Part shown: in pieces, positions 39,427 to 50,988 of the stretch
Layout of the letters: each line of letters opens with the position of its first letter
Numbering within the stretch: position 1 is the first letter of the stretch
Notes under the pieces: model-generated
The model's input: only the letters and a program-made list of their open reading frames with translations
Databases searched by the model: none
Told to the model about the DNA's origin: nothing
Assembly (NCBI GenBank): GCA_009859145.1
Contig: VRVR01000014.1
Location: forward strand, 251,618 to 315,617
Direction: 5' to 3'
Length of the DNA: 64,000 nt
Source: Andalucia godoyi
Taxonomy: Eukaryota > Discoba > Jakobea > Jakobida > Andaluciidae
Translations under genes and position numbers: made by a program

Positions 39427-40230
39427 CTATTTTTGCGTCAGAATGGCTCGTCTAAGGATGTCCTCGATCTTGTGTTTGACCTGTTCTCGCGACGTTAGAC
39501 GCTCATTCGTCGCCCCTTTTGTCCACACAAGCCTCTGGGTGATCCACGTGCTCTCATCCTCAAACATCGCCATGACATCCATCCCATGCTCGTCGACATG
39601 CGCCACGAACGCATCGAGAACCTCTCTGCTTTCACCGTTCCACGATCGCATCATCTGTGCAAGCTGCACTGCATCCAGTCCCGTGTTCAGATCGTCCATC
39701 AGCGGCCCATACACACTCGTCAGCGCATCTTCGCGCGCCTTGCATACTTCATTCAGCGACGAGGTGTGCATTGCCCCGAAGCCGTCAATCAGCAGCAACG
39801 ACCGCACCTCCAACCCATGCACCACCGTGTTCTTCTCTTTTTCAGCCCCTCTCTCCGTGTCAGCGTCCCTATCAGCGTCTGTGCTCGGAGACTTGGAGTC
39901 GGCGGTGGAAAAGAGGTCGGCAGGCCGCGGATGCCGACTAGAAGCAGGAACAGGCACTCCCGCGACCGAGACGCGTTCCGGGGCCCGCTTGGCCTGGAGA
40001 AACAGCTTGACGACCGAGACAGGATCGATGTGTCCCGTAGTGAGGCTGACTACAGCAGTTGAGGTCTCAAACTGCGCCGGACCCCGAAAGTGGAAAGCAG
40101 GTTTCGACGCCGGCTGGAATGATGCTTCCGTCAAGTGAGACACGAACCCAGCCGAGGATGTAGGATACGTGAGCTGCACGCGCGGCGATCGCAAAAGGAT
40201 CGACTTGATCCGACTCGCCACACTCGACAT
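39427..40230 (-). CDS. Hypothetical protein, possibly mitochondrial
   Basis: 267 residues. The N-terminus MSSVASRIKSILLRSPRVQL is basic, Ser-rich and free of acidic residues, as in mitochondrial presequences. A globular first part (FHFRGPAQFETSTAVVSLTT, VVKLFLQAKRAPERV) is followed by a charged low-complexity insert (about residues 100-135). The second globular part has LEVRSLLLIDGFGAMHTSSL and VAHVDEHGMDVMAMFEDESTW. I do not recognise the family. It is tail-to-tail with the UIM gene, with 58 bases between stops. Confidence 0.7.
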   Translation of the reverse strand: MSSVASRIKSILLRSPRVQLTYPTSSAGFVSHLTEASFQPASKPAFHFRGPAQFETSTAVVSLTTGHIDPVSVVKLFLQAKRAPERVSVAGVPVPASSRHPRPADLFSTADSKSPSTDADRDADTERGAEKEKNTVVHGLEVRSLLLIDGFGAMHTSSLNEVCKAREDALTSVYGPLMDDLNTGLDAVQLAQMMRSWNGESREVLDAFVAHVDEHGMDVMAMFEDESTWITQRLVWTKGATNERLTSREQVKHKIEDILRRAILTQK

Positions 40231-40242
40231 TCGCAGCTTGGA

Positions 40243-40273
<31 letters not shown>

Positions 40274-41041
40274 GTCTGTGTCTGTGTGTCTGTGTCTGTG
40301 TGTCTGTCGATCTGACTCTGAGGGCTCGTCGATCAGTACCGCTGTTGCCGTGATCTTTGCGATTCAATGAATGGGAACGGTACGAAAACGAGCTGAAGGC
40401 TCATGCATTCAACAAAAAGGAATGGGGTAGAATCAAGTGATGCAGAAACAAATGCGTCGGGCTTTTTTTGGTCCAGTCCTGCATTTTCCCTCCGATTTCT
40501 CTACAGCAGATAGCAGCATTAGAAGCAAATGTGTGAGTTCTATTCAGAAAGGAGGGCAGGGCCCAGTACACCGAGGCGTTTCTTCCAATAGATGTTGCGC
40601 GCACCATTCCATCCTCGATCCAGACGTGCCGGAGATTCAGAACTGTGGGCGCGAGGACTGAGGAGGGGTCTTTTTTCTGTGGGGTGAAATAAATAAAATA
40701 CAAAAAAAAATAAGTAAATATTTAAATATAAAACCTTTCCCCGAACGAAATGTCAATGGACTGGCGTGAATGAAAAAAGTCGACTGGAAAAGCATTGTCT
40801 GAAATTTCTGGATGAGCGGGGTAAGGTAGGGTAAAGAATGAAGTACCCACTTGCCAAAACGAAACCCAAGCTGAGAACCATTGAGAAAGCGAGATGCGGT
40901 TTTGCTTATTTGCTTGCTTATGGATTGTCAATGGTCCACGGATGAACCGCAGGGTTTTCGGTTCTCCGCGCGTCATTTATCACTCTTGTTGTGTTTTTTG
41001 CCTGTTTTTGCAAGTGTTGGATGCTTGTCTGTTGAGGGGAG
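40231..41041. other. Intergenic space with (CT)n-(TG)n repeats and a possible minus-strand fragment
   Basis: A CT tract at 40241-40269 passes into CTGT/TG repeats to about 40308, next to the 39427-40230 gene. On the minus strand, 40403-40700 is open in pieces with acceptor CACCCCACAG near 40679, donor CG|GTGTAC near 40573, and CTTCTAATGC...TGTAG near 40505. A stretch of about 65 bases (40558-40622) resembles 52968-53034. It may be a decayed relative of the small CxxC gene there. No complete gene is supported. Confidence 0.35.
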
Positions 41042-42508
41042 ATGTCCTTGTTGGAAGGCACGTTTCTGCTGTATGCTGGTGAGAACGAGTATGAGACGGT
41101 GGATGCAGTTCTTTCGTCCACTGCGCTGATTCTGCGGCTTTCTGCAGCGCCGACAGACTGCATATCGATTGCACTTGGTCCCTTTTTCACGGTTCTTGCC
41201 ACCCAAATCCCACAATTGCCTGGGCCTATGCCTAAGTCGCCCGCGTCGTTGGGCCCCTCAATGAAAATAAGCTCTGCAATCGAAATCGTGACGCCGGAAA
41301 CCTCGGTTTTGCTGTGCGAAACGGGGGATTCTCACGAGCTGCACACAACTTGGACGCTGTTTCTTACCCAGGCATCCGTGCTGGTTACCCAGTCGCTCTT
41401 TCCTCTGAGCTCCGAGCACCTTTTCTTGTGGTTTTCACCGCCGGAAGAGGCGCTATTCGACGTTCTGAGTGCCGCAAAGAAGGAACGCGGAATCCCTGAA
41501 GACGTTGCGGTTCTGCTGACGCAGTTCAACGTGTCGCTCGTCCGCTTGTCCCTTGTCCCAAGGACTGCAGAGCAGAATCGGCGATCGCTGATTGTGTTGA
41601 ATCCGTATAATGGAAAGGAGCTATACGGGTTTTTTGGGTCCAGCAGTGGCGGCGGTGCCGTAACAGAGACCAGAGCCGGGACTCGGACAGGAATTGGAGA
41701 CGACATCGCAGTCGAGGAGGTTTCAATCGTTGAGCTTTCTGGATCGGCGGTTTCGGTTGTGGTGAACGATAGTGAATTATTTGCTGCGTTCGATGAGAAA
41801 GCCCGGTCGCGGCTTTTGAAGGAGTTTTACGGACAAGAGCGAAAGCGGCGAGAGGCGGTGACGAGAGACCGGACGGACACGACGAAGCGAGCTAGTATCA
41901 CTGGTCGAAGCGCGGAGATTGCAAACGGGTCGCTTGTGTTTGGCGAGCGATTTTCGTTTTCCAACTCGGGATCAAATTCCACTGCGAGTTCGTCCGAGTC
42001 GGGCTCCATTGCAAATAGCAGGCCGAGCAGCCGTCAGGATTCCGGGCGACCTGCGGCAGCTGCGAGCGTCAATAGCAGAGTTTCGTTTGCAGAAGAAGTG
42101 CAGGTGATTCCCGAGCGAACTGCACCGATTGCTGCAACTTCCGAGACTGTCACGGATTCCATGGATTGGAAGGTCGAGTGCGTAAAGCTGTTGACGAAAG
42201 TTCAGGTTCTTAGCGACGAGAATGCTGTTTTGGTGACACAAGTCAGTGCGATGCGAGGGCAATTGAACGAGGCGCATAACCGGATTCGAGAGCTCGAGCT
42301 CAAAATAGCGCAGAACTCGACTGGAGTTCACCAGCACCGTGATGCACCACTCTCCATGAATCATCACGATTGCCAGCTTCCTCAACAGCAGCTGCAGCAT
42401 GGGACAGAATCTGCACAAAGGACATTGAGCCGCAGCAATTCCCTCACGCAGTCGAGCGATTCCCCATCGACGTTTTCTCCAAAATCAAGGTTCCTTGCGA
42501 AGAAGTAA
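41042..42508 (+). CDS. Hypothetical protein with C-terminal coiled coil
   Basis: 488 residues. The N-terminal ~170 are beta-rich and look like a globular domain (GTFLLYAGENEYETVDAV, TALILRLSAAP, HTTWTLFLTQASVLVTQSLF), perhaps PH-like, though no motif fixes this. A middle segment (about residues 255-280) is charged and helical. Then comes a Ser-rich linker. A coiled coil at about 380-425 follows (VKLLTKVQVLSDENAVLVTQVSAM and LNEAHNRIRELELKIAQ), then a Gln/Ser-rich tail. No family recognised. It converges on the IQ-motif gene across a 351-base space (42509-42859) in which I see no gene. Confidence 0.72.
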   Translation: MSLLEGTFLLYAGENEYETVDAVLSSTALILRLSAAPTDCISIALGPFFTVLATQIPQLPGPMPKSPASLGPSMKISSAIEIVTPETSVLLCETGDSHELHTTWTLFLTQASVLVTQSLFPLSSEHLFLWFSPPEEALFDVLSAAKKERGIPEDVAVLLTQFNVSLVRLSLVPRTAEQNRRSLIVLNPYNGKELYGFFGSSSGGGAVTETRAGTRTGIGDDIAVEEVSIVELSGSAVSVVVNDSELFAAFDEKARSRLLKEFYGQERKRREAVTRDRTDTTKRASITGRSAEIANGSLVFGERFSFSNSGSNSTASSSESGSIANSRPSSRQDSGRPAAAASVNSRVSFAEEVQVIPERTAPIAATSETVTDSMDWKVECVKLLTKVQVLSDENAVLVTQVSAMRGQLNEAHNRIRELELKIAQNSTGVHQHRDAPLSMNHHDCQLPQQQLQHGTESAQRTLSRSNSLTQSSDSPSTFSPKSRFLAKK

Positions 42509-42859
42509 TTCGCAGAGTTACGCACCGTGTTGCTGTTCATTCCACAAGCCCAGCAAAAAAGCAAACAAATGTAGGTATGTACATAAATGATGTTAAAATG
42601 TAAGTCCACTCGACTGTTTTCTTCAGCAAAGTGGTGTATCGTCCGTGTCTACTTCTCGTCCTCTCCCCGAACTCCTACGAGATTTTTGCAGGACCGACGT
42701 GGAACGGGAATCTCGAGTAGACGAAGATTTCGTTTGCCCTCTCCCCCTCCCTGCTAACAAAGGCCCAAAACAAGCCCTCGAGAACTGAGGAAAGAACGAG
42801 AACGTTCTTCCTTTTTATACATAATACTATACAAGATGGGAAAAACAGTGCGAATGGAG

Positions 42860-43988
42860 TCAGCTGAATCGGCCTCCAAGGCCATCGGCGTACTGCTGCT
42901 GGTGTTGCGGATGATGATATGACCCCATTTCATCGTCGCTCAGCTCATCATGCTGAACTGCAGACCCGTATCTGTTTCTTGCGCCGGCACTGCCAGGTCG
43001 CCCACTTTGTACGTTGTTTCTACTGGACGGGTTCAGCGCCGCGTAATTTGAATTTCTCGCGAATCCAGAGACCGACATAGACGACGATGCCGAGTCACCC
43101 GCTCCATTCCAAGCGGACTTTCTAATTCCATCTCCGTTGCTGCTCGTCGCCGGTGGTTTGCCAAGCATGACTGGTTCTGCATTTTCCATTTCTGCGACCC
43201 GTCCAAACCAGGTGTTGCTTGCAGTTCCTTTGCTCAGCAGTGTGGACACCGCTTGCTGCACCAGGTCTTCTTCCGACCCATCGAATTCAATGTAGGTCCT
43301 GCTCTTCCGCTTTGGACTGCCAGGTCGCAGAACCTCCACGGCGCCCTGGGGCACAGGCTGGGTGTGCAGTCGCGGATCCAGCAACATTCCCTGCTCTGCA
43401 TACACGGACGCCTGCGAAGGGGGCCGCGACATAGCAGGCAACGGAGTTCTTCTTACCGGGCTTGCCGGGCGTTCACGCTCCATCGAAAGCGAGAGCGCCG
43501 CAGCAGACGGCCGACTCGCGATTGATGTCGGTGGCTGTACAACAGTCGGAACCGGATTCCACGACACCTGGGGATGATGGTGCCTTTCAGCGTTTGCATG
43601 CTGCGCCACAACCTGAGTCGGCACCAACGGCTGCGGCTCTGAAGCGGGCACTTGCAGTGGCTTTTGGTCGATGCGAGACTCGTCTGTTTGAATGACAATC
43701 GAGTTCTTGGCGACTCGTTTGAGCTTGCGTCTCAGCTTTCGTGCCAGATAGCCCTTCCAAACCGCCTGAATCTTTCGAGCAGCCACAAACTCGCGAGTGT
43801 CGATCTTCTTCTCCACTACATTTGCGCTCACATTCCCATTCTCGTCAATCGAGATCGTAATGTGGATGTTCCGGCGCCCAGATGCCAGTAGCGCCCGAAG
43901 ATCAATCCCTTTTGGTGCACTTGCCTCTTCCGCCTGTTTCGTCTTTTCCCGTGAATCATCAGCAGAGCCATCGGAGCCGTCATCATCA

Positions 43989-44023
<35 letters not shown>

Positions 44024-44209
44024 TCCATCGTCATCGTCATCGCCCGAGTCATCGCCCGAGTCATCGCCCGAGTCATTGTCCGAGTCATTGTCCGAGTCAT
44101 TGTCCGAGTCATTGTCCGAGTCATTGTCCGAATTCTCTTCTTCAGAATCGTCGGAATTGTCGTCGCTGCTTGCATTGGAAGACCCGTCATCATCGGAATC
44201 CGAAGCCAT
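42860..44209 (-). CDS. IQ-motif protein with a long Asp/Ser/Asn tract
   Basis: 449 residues from the ATG in MASDSDDDG. The first ~100 residues are an acidic tract built from Asp-Asn-Asp-Ser repeats passing into a run of Asp. A short conserved-looking segment, LRALLASGRRNIHITISIDENG, follows. A clear IQ motif, ARKIQAVWKGYLARKLRRKL (about residues 150-170), is a calmodulin or light-chain binding site. The rest is Pro/Ser/Gln-rich, with a possible small fold near EFDGSEEDLVQQAVSTLLSK. The acidic tract would also bind calcium or basic partners weakly. The frame stays open upstream of this ATG through a repeat, which I treat as leader. It is divergent from the EF-hand gene. Confidence 0.75.
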
Positions 44210-44228
44210 TGTATTCTTCGATTGCACA

Positions 44229-44340
44229 CGGAACACTTCAAAACAAAAACAAAAACAAAAACACTCCAAAAACAAAAACAAAAACACTCCAAAAACAAGA
44301 AGAGAAGCACGAAAAACAAGAAGAGAAGCACGAAACGAAA
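44229..44340 (+). repeat. Two nested tandem duplications in the divergent leader
   Basis: First, AACAAAAAC-type units with ACACTCC spaced about 30 bases apart occur twice (44240-44295). Then a unit of about 25 bases around ACAAGAAGAGAAGCACGAAA occurs twice (44295-44340). They lie immediately upstream of the IQ-gene start, in the 537-base divergent space (44210-44746). The rest of that space has a T/C-rich tract at 44570-44650 and no gene. Confidence 0.8.
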
Positions 44341-44746
44341 ATTTAAAATAAGGAGATTAACGGCTTCGTCGCCGACTGTAGCTGCATGTTTTCATCCCGC
44401 ATCACCTGCCGTAGATGCACCCCTGCGTCGGGACAACAGACCCAAAGAGACCCAAAGCAACGTCCGGGTTTGCGCATGCATTTCTGCTTCATTTATCTAA
44501 TTGCTTTTGGCCTGTGGCTTTGCGGTCAAGTGTTGTTGATCAAAAGAACGTATTATAACAACAGAGTAAGCTCTCCTTTTTCTTTTTTCTTTTTCTTTTT
44601 TCTTCATTCCCTTTTCTTTCTTCTTTCTTCTTTTTCTTTTTCTGATTTTGTTTTGGTTTAGTTTAGTTTTTAAAAAAAGAAAAAATAGTATTACTTTAGT
44701 TTGGCTGGTGTTTTGTCTTGGGGAGACGGACACGAAGAATAGAAAA

Positions 44747-47700
44747 ATGCTGTCTTCTGCGTTCAGGAATCTTGATCCTCAGCAAACCGGGCGAGTGTCT
44801 GTGCAGGATTTTCAAAAGGCACTTGGGCAGTTTGGCATAAAGTCGGGGATCAATCCGATTCTGCGCAAGTTTCAAACTGAGCAAGGCTCAGTTGCTTATG
44901 GAGACTTTCTGAACTACTTTGATTCGGTCCGCGGCGAGCGCCGAGCAGTCTCCTCCAACAGACCCGCTCAATCTGCTAATCAAATCGTACGTTTTTCTCA
45001 ACACGATCCTTCTTTTTGAAATTTGTAATTTGAATACTCCGACTGTTTACGGTAACACTAATGTGACAACGACGACGATGTTGGTGATAACTGTTGATCT
45101 TCTGTAGAATGCGCGGCTGAAGGAGATTGAAGCGACGATTCCAGAGGCGGCGGAAAGCTCTCCAAGCGCAAACTCGACTCCTAGCAAGCTGCATCGTGTG
45201 CAAAAGCTCTATTCGGACTTGCGGATTGCTCCGGATAGTCCGACTGCCCTCCAAGCGCTGTTTGCGGTGCACGTGTCTCCTTCTCCTTCTTCTTCTTCTT
45301 CTTCTTCAGCTTCAATTCCTCCCCCTCCCCATTCTTCTTCCGGGAAGCCTGGGTCTGAGGGCGCCAATGGGAATGGCAATGCATCGCTCAGTGTGCACCA
45401 GTCTCAGTCGGCAAACTTTGCCTACTTGTCTACGGGAGCAACACCGAGCGTAGATCCATTGGTTGCAAAGAAGCAGCGGATAGGGAATCTTCTGCGGAAC
45501 ATGGACGCGGAAGGCACGGGATCGGTTCCAGTGTCTGAGTTCAAGATTTCCCTCGAGACGGTCGGGATTGACCCGTCTTCAGAGCGCGTGCAGCGCATGA
45601 TGAAGCAGTCCATCGAGCCGAGCATCGCTGCCGCCTTGCCCTCATCCTCCGCCTCGCCGTCGTCGTTGTCGTTGTCGTCGTCCTCATCGACAAGAAGTAA
45701 TGTTGACTATGTCAAGTTTCTTGCGTTGGTGGATTCGGCATCGGAGCTGGAAGACACTTCGATCAGAAGACCTGTTGCCAAGCACAACATCGAGTCTGTT
45801 GAAGAGCGTGTGCCGGGAAAACCCCGACGACACGGTTCTGCGACACCGCTCTCGTCTCCAAATCCGCTCAATGACGAAACTCCTGTCGTTTTCCGGCCGT
45901 CGAGAAGGCTTGTGGATGTCGAGGGGTATGCAGCAGAGAGTTGCGAAGAAAGGGACGTATTTCAGGGCGCTCATAGAAGAAAGATTCCGCAAAGCCAGTC
46001 CTCGACGCTAGAAGGAGATGATCATGTGATTCGCACTTCCGGAAAGCGTGGTGTAGTGAGAGCGAACTATTTCAAGTTCCTTGACTCGGAAGATTCGCCG
46101 TGGAATGTTCCAGATGCAATTCATGAAGACATGGAGATTCGCAAGGTGCGTGAGATTGTTGCTTCCAAGCTTGATTATTCCAAAGCCAATATCAGCAATC
46201 TGTTCCGAGAATTTGACGAAAATGGCGATGGCGTGATCTCTGTGGATGAGTTTAGAAACGGACTGCAGTCTTTGGGAGTCCACCTGCCGGAAGACAGGTT
46301 TCAGGTGCTTGTCAAGAAGACCGACAGAGACGGTGACGGAGAAATTGATTTTGGCGAGTTTGTGCAAGTGATGAAGTACCACGGTGGCAGTGGCGGTGAG
46401 ATTTCAGAAGACCCGTTCGCAAAGCAAGCTTCCTCGCTGAAAAGACAGGCCTCGATTCGCATCATGCAGCGAGAGTCCAGCATGAAGGACATCATCCAAG
46501 GAAAGCCAGTGGAAGAGCTTGCAAACGGTTCCGACGCCGACTATGGTACTAATGATAACGATTCTGCGGCCCCGTCTGGCACATCTGGCGCTTCTGTTGT
46601 CCGAAGAGGGCCTGTTTCAAAGACATTTGCGACTTCCACATCCGATGTGCAAGATAGAAAGGAACTAGAGGCCTCTGTAAGAAGAGATCGCCGTCTGCGA
46701 GACAAAATTTGCAAGGCAATTTTCGAAAAGAACCCCGGCACGTCCATCCGCGATCTGTTCCGTGCATTTGATGCTGACAAGAACGGACTGATTGATCATG
46801 AGGAATTCCGCAGGGGATTGAAGAGCGCAGGAGTCGATTTGACCATTAATGAGTTCGAGCGATTGGTTCACAATGTGGGAAAGCAAGAGCGCGATGGTGA
46901 AATCAGCTACACGGAATTTGCGTCATTAATGGGTCTTGATGAAGTGCCTGCGGGTGCCACGCTGAATGCTGGAGATACTAGCGAGGATGCTGTTAGCAAT
47001 GGGTACCGCGGAGTCAAGCATTTTGGCAATACACCAGACCATATGCAGTCTTCCATCTACGAGCATCAGGAGGTGCAGCGGCTCACTCCTGCACAGCGAC
47101 ACGGTATTGTGCTTCGCAAGAAGTTGACTGAAAAGCTGGATGCTTTGGGGAAAACGGCTACGGAAGTCTTTTTGGAACTGGATGCCGACAGGTCGGGCCT
47201 CTTGTCTGCGGAGGAAATCACCAGTGGATTTGGCAAGTACGGTCTCAAACTGTCCCATGAAGATGTGGATCAAATTGTGGAACGCTGCGATCCAGAGGGT
47301 TCTGGAAAGATTACTGTGTCTGATATTGCAGCATATTTGGCCCTTGAAACGGCTGGCCCTGCGACTGGGACGAATCCCTCGAAGCTTCAACGCTCATTGT
47401 CGAACATGCACCGTATTTCCAAAGAATCTTCCGAAGTTCAAAAAGAGCGTGGTTTGTTCAACCAGATCCGCCAAAAATTCTCCGAGCGTTCCACATCTGC
47501 TCGCCGACTGTTCATGGACCTGGACATAAATCACGATGGAGAGCTTTCTCGGGAGGAGTTTGCGGATGGTCTGTTGCGCCAGGGTCTGAATTTGTCCAGT
47601 GCTGAAATCGATTTTGTGTATCGACGCTGCGATGCAGACCAGTCCGGTACCGTTGATCTTTCGGAATTCCAACGAGTGTTCGACGGAGTTGTTAGTGGCG

Positions 47701-49877
47701 AGTCCGCGAAATCAAGCACCGTCAATGCTGCGGGTGGGAGTGTAGACTACTCACGGGTTCCTTTACAGATGCGATCGCATTTTGACAATGGCGGCTGGAC
47801 GTCCGAGATGGCTACTCCGATGGTCCAGAGTCGACACGTTGACACGCGGCTCTTTGAGAAGCGAATGTTTGGGGATGACGACGACGCAGCGTCGTCGGTG
47901 GACATGTCTTCGGACCATGGCGGTCCTGGTGGTGACGACAGTCACTCAGTGGTGTCTCAAGAATCACGGTCGACTGGTTCAAACACTTTCCACCAGTTTT
48001 TGCAGCAACCGCTGTCTTCCGGGGATGCAAGCTTACCTTCATCGTTTGCTTTCAAGCCTCGCTCGAGTTTTAATCCGGACGTGAATAGTGAGGATGCGTC
48101 GCATGGCTCGAACTCCCAGCACAACAACAGCAACAGCAACAGCAACATCAACGACAGCATCAGCAGCAGCAGCGGCGGCTTGAATATGAGTACGAGTGGC
48201 AGCCGACCGGCAGTATCATGGAACGAGCCTGCAGGACGTGCGCTTCGTTCGTCTCTATTGGATCTTCATTCTGCAGCCCAAATTCGGGAAACGTTTCGCA
48301 TTTTTGATCGCAATCGAAACGGCAAGATTGCAAGAACTGATTTTGAGGCTGCGGTTCGCTCGCTCCTTCACAGTGCGACGGGGCTCACGGACCGCAAGTC
48401 CAAGACGGACAACCTGCTTGTCGAGCGTGCGACGCAGGCGTTTTCGGAAGGACGAGAGGGCGTTGTTGTGGACTATTCCAAGTTTATGCACGCTCTTGAT
48501 CTTTCCAAGCAGCTTTTCGAAGACTCTGCAAGTTTCCAGTCAGGAGCAAACGAGAAGCCGATTATTGACGCGCACCGTACCACTACTGCAAACAGCATCA
48601 TCGCTCACGAAGAGTTTGCAGCTCCCTCTGAACAGGTCCGTGCGCTTGTTTCACCGATGAAGCCTCGTCGGGGACACGACGACCACTTTGACATGCTGCA
48701 TTTCCCATCGGAACGCTCCGAAGTCGATTCGAACCAGTCTCCCAAACCTCAGCGGACCGGGCGTCGAATGGTCACTGCGCCCCGGCAAGACTCCCTTCTT
48801 GGAACCACATTCAAAGAGCTACCGTCAAACTCATCCTCTCCTCCGCCACCACTGCCACCTCCTACTCATAGCCGTTCCAATGCCCAAGCCTCACCGTCCC
48901 AGTCTCTCGGGGTTTTGCCTCTTGCTCCCGAGCAAGTCCCGCGATCGTCGATCCGGGTCTATCATTCCTCTTCTCCTTCTCCTTCTGCGTCTGCGTCTGC
49001 GCCCCGGAATGGTACAGAGTCGCCACGGCCGACGACGGGAACTGCGGGCCAGCAGTCTGCTGTTGGCGAGCAAAAGCTCTTTGCAGCCAAGCGCCGAGCT
49101 CCGATTCCGGACTCTGGTGATCTCTCTGTGAACCTTGTTCGCGGCACAAAGCGAGTTTCGACAGCGACCTCTGAGCCCGAGTCGTCTCGAAAGCTGTTCC
49201 TCTCAAAGAAGCGCGTGGTAGATGCGCCGCAAGAGTCCATTTCTCTCGAGTTTGCAGAAAACACACCGCGAGAACCAGATCGAGGTTCTTCGTTGTCGTC
49301 GTCTTCGGCAATGCAGAAGCAACCGGAAAAGACGCGCAAGATTGATGACCTGATCCGACAGAAGGTATACCAGAACTCGTCGTCGCCACGCCAGGCATTC
49401 AACCGTGTGATTTCCGATCCAAGAAAAGACCGCGTGTCCGTCGAAGATTTGCAACTTGCACTGCGCAACATGAATCTCGAAGTCTCTGCGGCCCAAGTGC
49501 GCCGGGTTGTTCGCGAAGCCAACCGCGGTCGTGCATCCGAAGGACTTACGTATGAGCAATTCTGCAATGGATTCCTCGAACCCACCACCACCACCACAAG
49601 AGGCGCAGGCTCTCCAGCCACTGAAACTGGAGAAAAGTCTCACGTGATGAGGTCCCCGAATGTGTCGCGCCAGGCAGCGTTTTCCGCGCAGAACCACGGA
49701 AACATCCTTGCGCATCACTCGGGGCCGGCAGACCAAGCAGAAAAGACAGTCGAACCACTCAGGCCCGTCGGCCCGTACCACTCTCCCCACTCTCGAGGAA
49801 CTGTCTACTCCTCTCCATCGGCTCGCGCCCGCGGTTCTCCACGCTCCTCGGGCGACATTATCGCATGGAGAGAATGA
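44747..49877 (+). CDS. Giant multi-EF-hand protein (1669 residues), one intron
   Basis: Exon 1 (44747-44986) gives 80 residues. A 121-base intron (GTACGT...CTTCTGTAG) precedes exon 2 (45108-49877). At least ten EF-hand loops are spread along the chain. The canonical ones are DENGDGVISVDEF (~449), DRDGDGEIDFGEF (~485), DADKNGLIDHEEF (~635), DINHDGELSREEF (~885), DADQSGTVDLSEF (~923) and DRNRNGKIARTDF (~1147). The degenerate ones are DPQQTGRVSVQDF (~10), DAEGTGSVPVSEF (~213), DADRSGLLSAEEI (~772) and DPEGSGKITVSDI (~808). They form pairs separated by Ser/Asn-rich linkers. A last incomplete hand lies near 1505 (DPRKDRVSVEDLQLAL). The family name is unknown. A calcium-responsive scaffold, perhaps ciliary or cortical, is an inference. 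Confidence 0.85.
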
Positions 49878-50022
49878 CCAGCCCACCCCCCAGTCGTACT
49901 GGTCGTAAAAAACAATAAATTGTCAAATTTCTCGTTTCCTGAACGGTACAGCAGGTGATGACACCTTGTTTTGGTATTTTATTCTTTGAATTTATATAGT
50001 AATAATTATTAAAAAAAAAAGA

Positions 50023-50223
50023 CTAGGATGCTTCGGGCTTTGGCACGGCGAGAGGAGGACGGGGCGATGATTCAGGGGATGGCTTACGGCTTCGTAGGGA
50101 GTGAAGGTTGAAAGCATCTTCGAAAAAGATGCCAAATGAAGCAAATGCAACGCCGGAAAGACCGAGAAACAGCCTTGCACGTCTCGGAATCGCCCTATAC
50201 CTGTCCCAGATGCCCGCCGCCAT
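50023..50223 (-). CDS. Small single-span membrane protein (66 residues)
   Basis: The product begins MAAGIWDRYRAIPRRARLFL, then has one hydrophobic span (FLGLSGVAFASFGIFF) followed by an acidic break (EDAF) and a Pro/Ser-rich tail ending KPEAS. A basic amphipathic N-terminus before one span is typical of small inner-mitochondrial-membrane or ER proteins. The ATG at 50221-50223 is the only start. It converges on the EF-hand gene with 145 bases between stops. No family is assigned with confidence. Confidence 0.6.
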   Translation of the reverse strand: MAAGIWDRYRAIPRRARLFLGLSGVAFASFGIFFEDAFNLHSLRSRKPSPESSPRPPLAVPKPEAS

Positions 50224-50376
50224 TCCAATCTACTAGAAAAATAACTAGCTGTTGAATCGAACGAAGAAGCAAGAAGAAGCAAGGGAGAAGGGGGAAAAAA
50301 AAAATAAGAAAGAAAAGAGGAAAGAAAGGGTTTGAACGCGGAAGCCATTAGACAAAAAGAAAAGGCTTTTGGAAAA

Positions 50377-50988
50377 TTACAGAACAGACGAGAGAGCGAC
50401 GGAGACTACGGTCGCGAGGCCCTGGGCCATGAGGACGAGGAGAATGGCGCGGAGCCAGGTTGAGGCATTGTTGAGTGCGATTCCGACGGTGATTGCAAGT
50501 GATGCTAGGACGTAGAGATGGACGAGCCTGCTGTACATTGCCTGGGAATAGTTCCAAATGAACGGGAGCAGCAGCGCGGACTTGCCGAGGAGTGCGACGG
50601 CGAACTCGCGGGGTGTGAACGACGGTCCGGCAAGGAACAACAGTGCGCCGAGCATGACAGCGTAGTGCGTCGCGTCCAGCGCAAATTGTAGCATCAAGTG
50701 CCGCGGGGAGGCAGAGAGTGCCGCTTCAAGCACGCAGTTGAGTGCCACTGCCGCAAACAACAAGACCGGCGACGCACTGGTCGTAAACTCCGTGTTGCGC
50801 AGCAAATGCCGAAATGCCGCCGGTCGTAACAGCAGCACATCCAGAAGAATCACAATCAGCTCCAGCTCAATGTACGGGTCCGCGGGCTTGCGACACCCCG
50901 TGCAGTCCGTCAGCCGCAAGTCATCCTGCACACGGACAGCCGTATACAAGTCTGGAACAGACGCTCCACAATGCACACACTGCGGCAT
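50377..50988 (-). CDS. ARV1: ARV1-like lipid transport/GPI intermediate protein
   Basis: 203 residues. The N-terminal ARV1 homology domain shows the zinc-ribbon pattern CVHCGASVPDLY...LTDCTGCRKPADPYIE and then the conserved LIVILLDVLLLRPAAFRHLLRN. Four to five hydrophobic spans follow. ARV1 sits in the ER membrane and is linked to sterol transport and to flipping or using GPI intermediates, so a functional tie to PIG-A elsewhere in the window is possible but does not imply linkage. Length is typical. The start at 50988 gives MPQCVHCG directly, as expected. Confidence 0.93.
   Translation of the reverse strand: MPQCVHCGASVPDLYTAVRVQDDLRLTDCTGCRKPADPYIELELIVILLDVLLLRPAAFRHLLRNTEFTTSASPVLLFAAVALNCVLEAALSASPRHLMLQFALDATHYAVMLGALLFLAGPSFTPREFAVALLGKSALLLPFIWNYSQAMYSRLVHLYVLASLAITVGIALNNASTWLRAILLVLMAQGLATVVSVALSSVL

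Noticed and set aside
43797-44351. Plus-strand Ser/Glu-rich and Pro/Ser/His-rich frames opposite the IQ gene
   Set aside because: Antisense of the Asp-Asn-Asp-Ser repeat; the minus strand has the IQ motif and the balanced C-terminal part.
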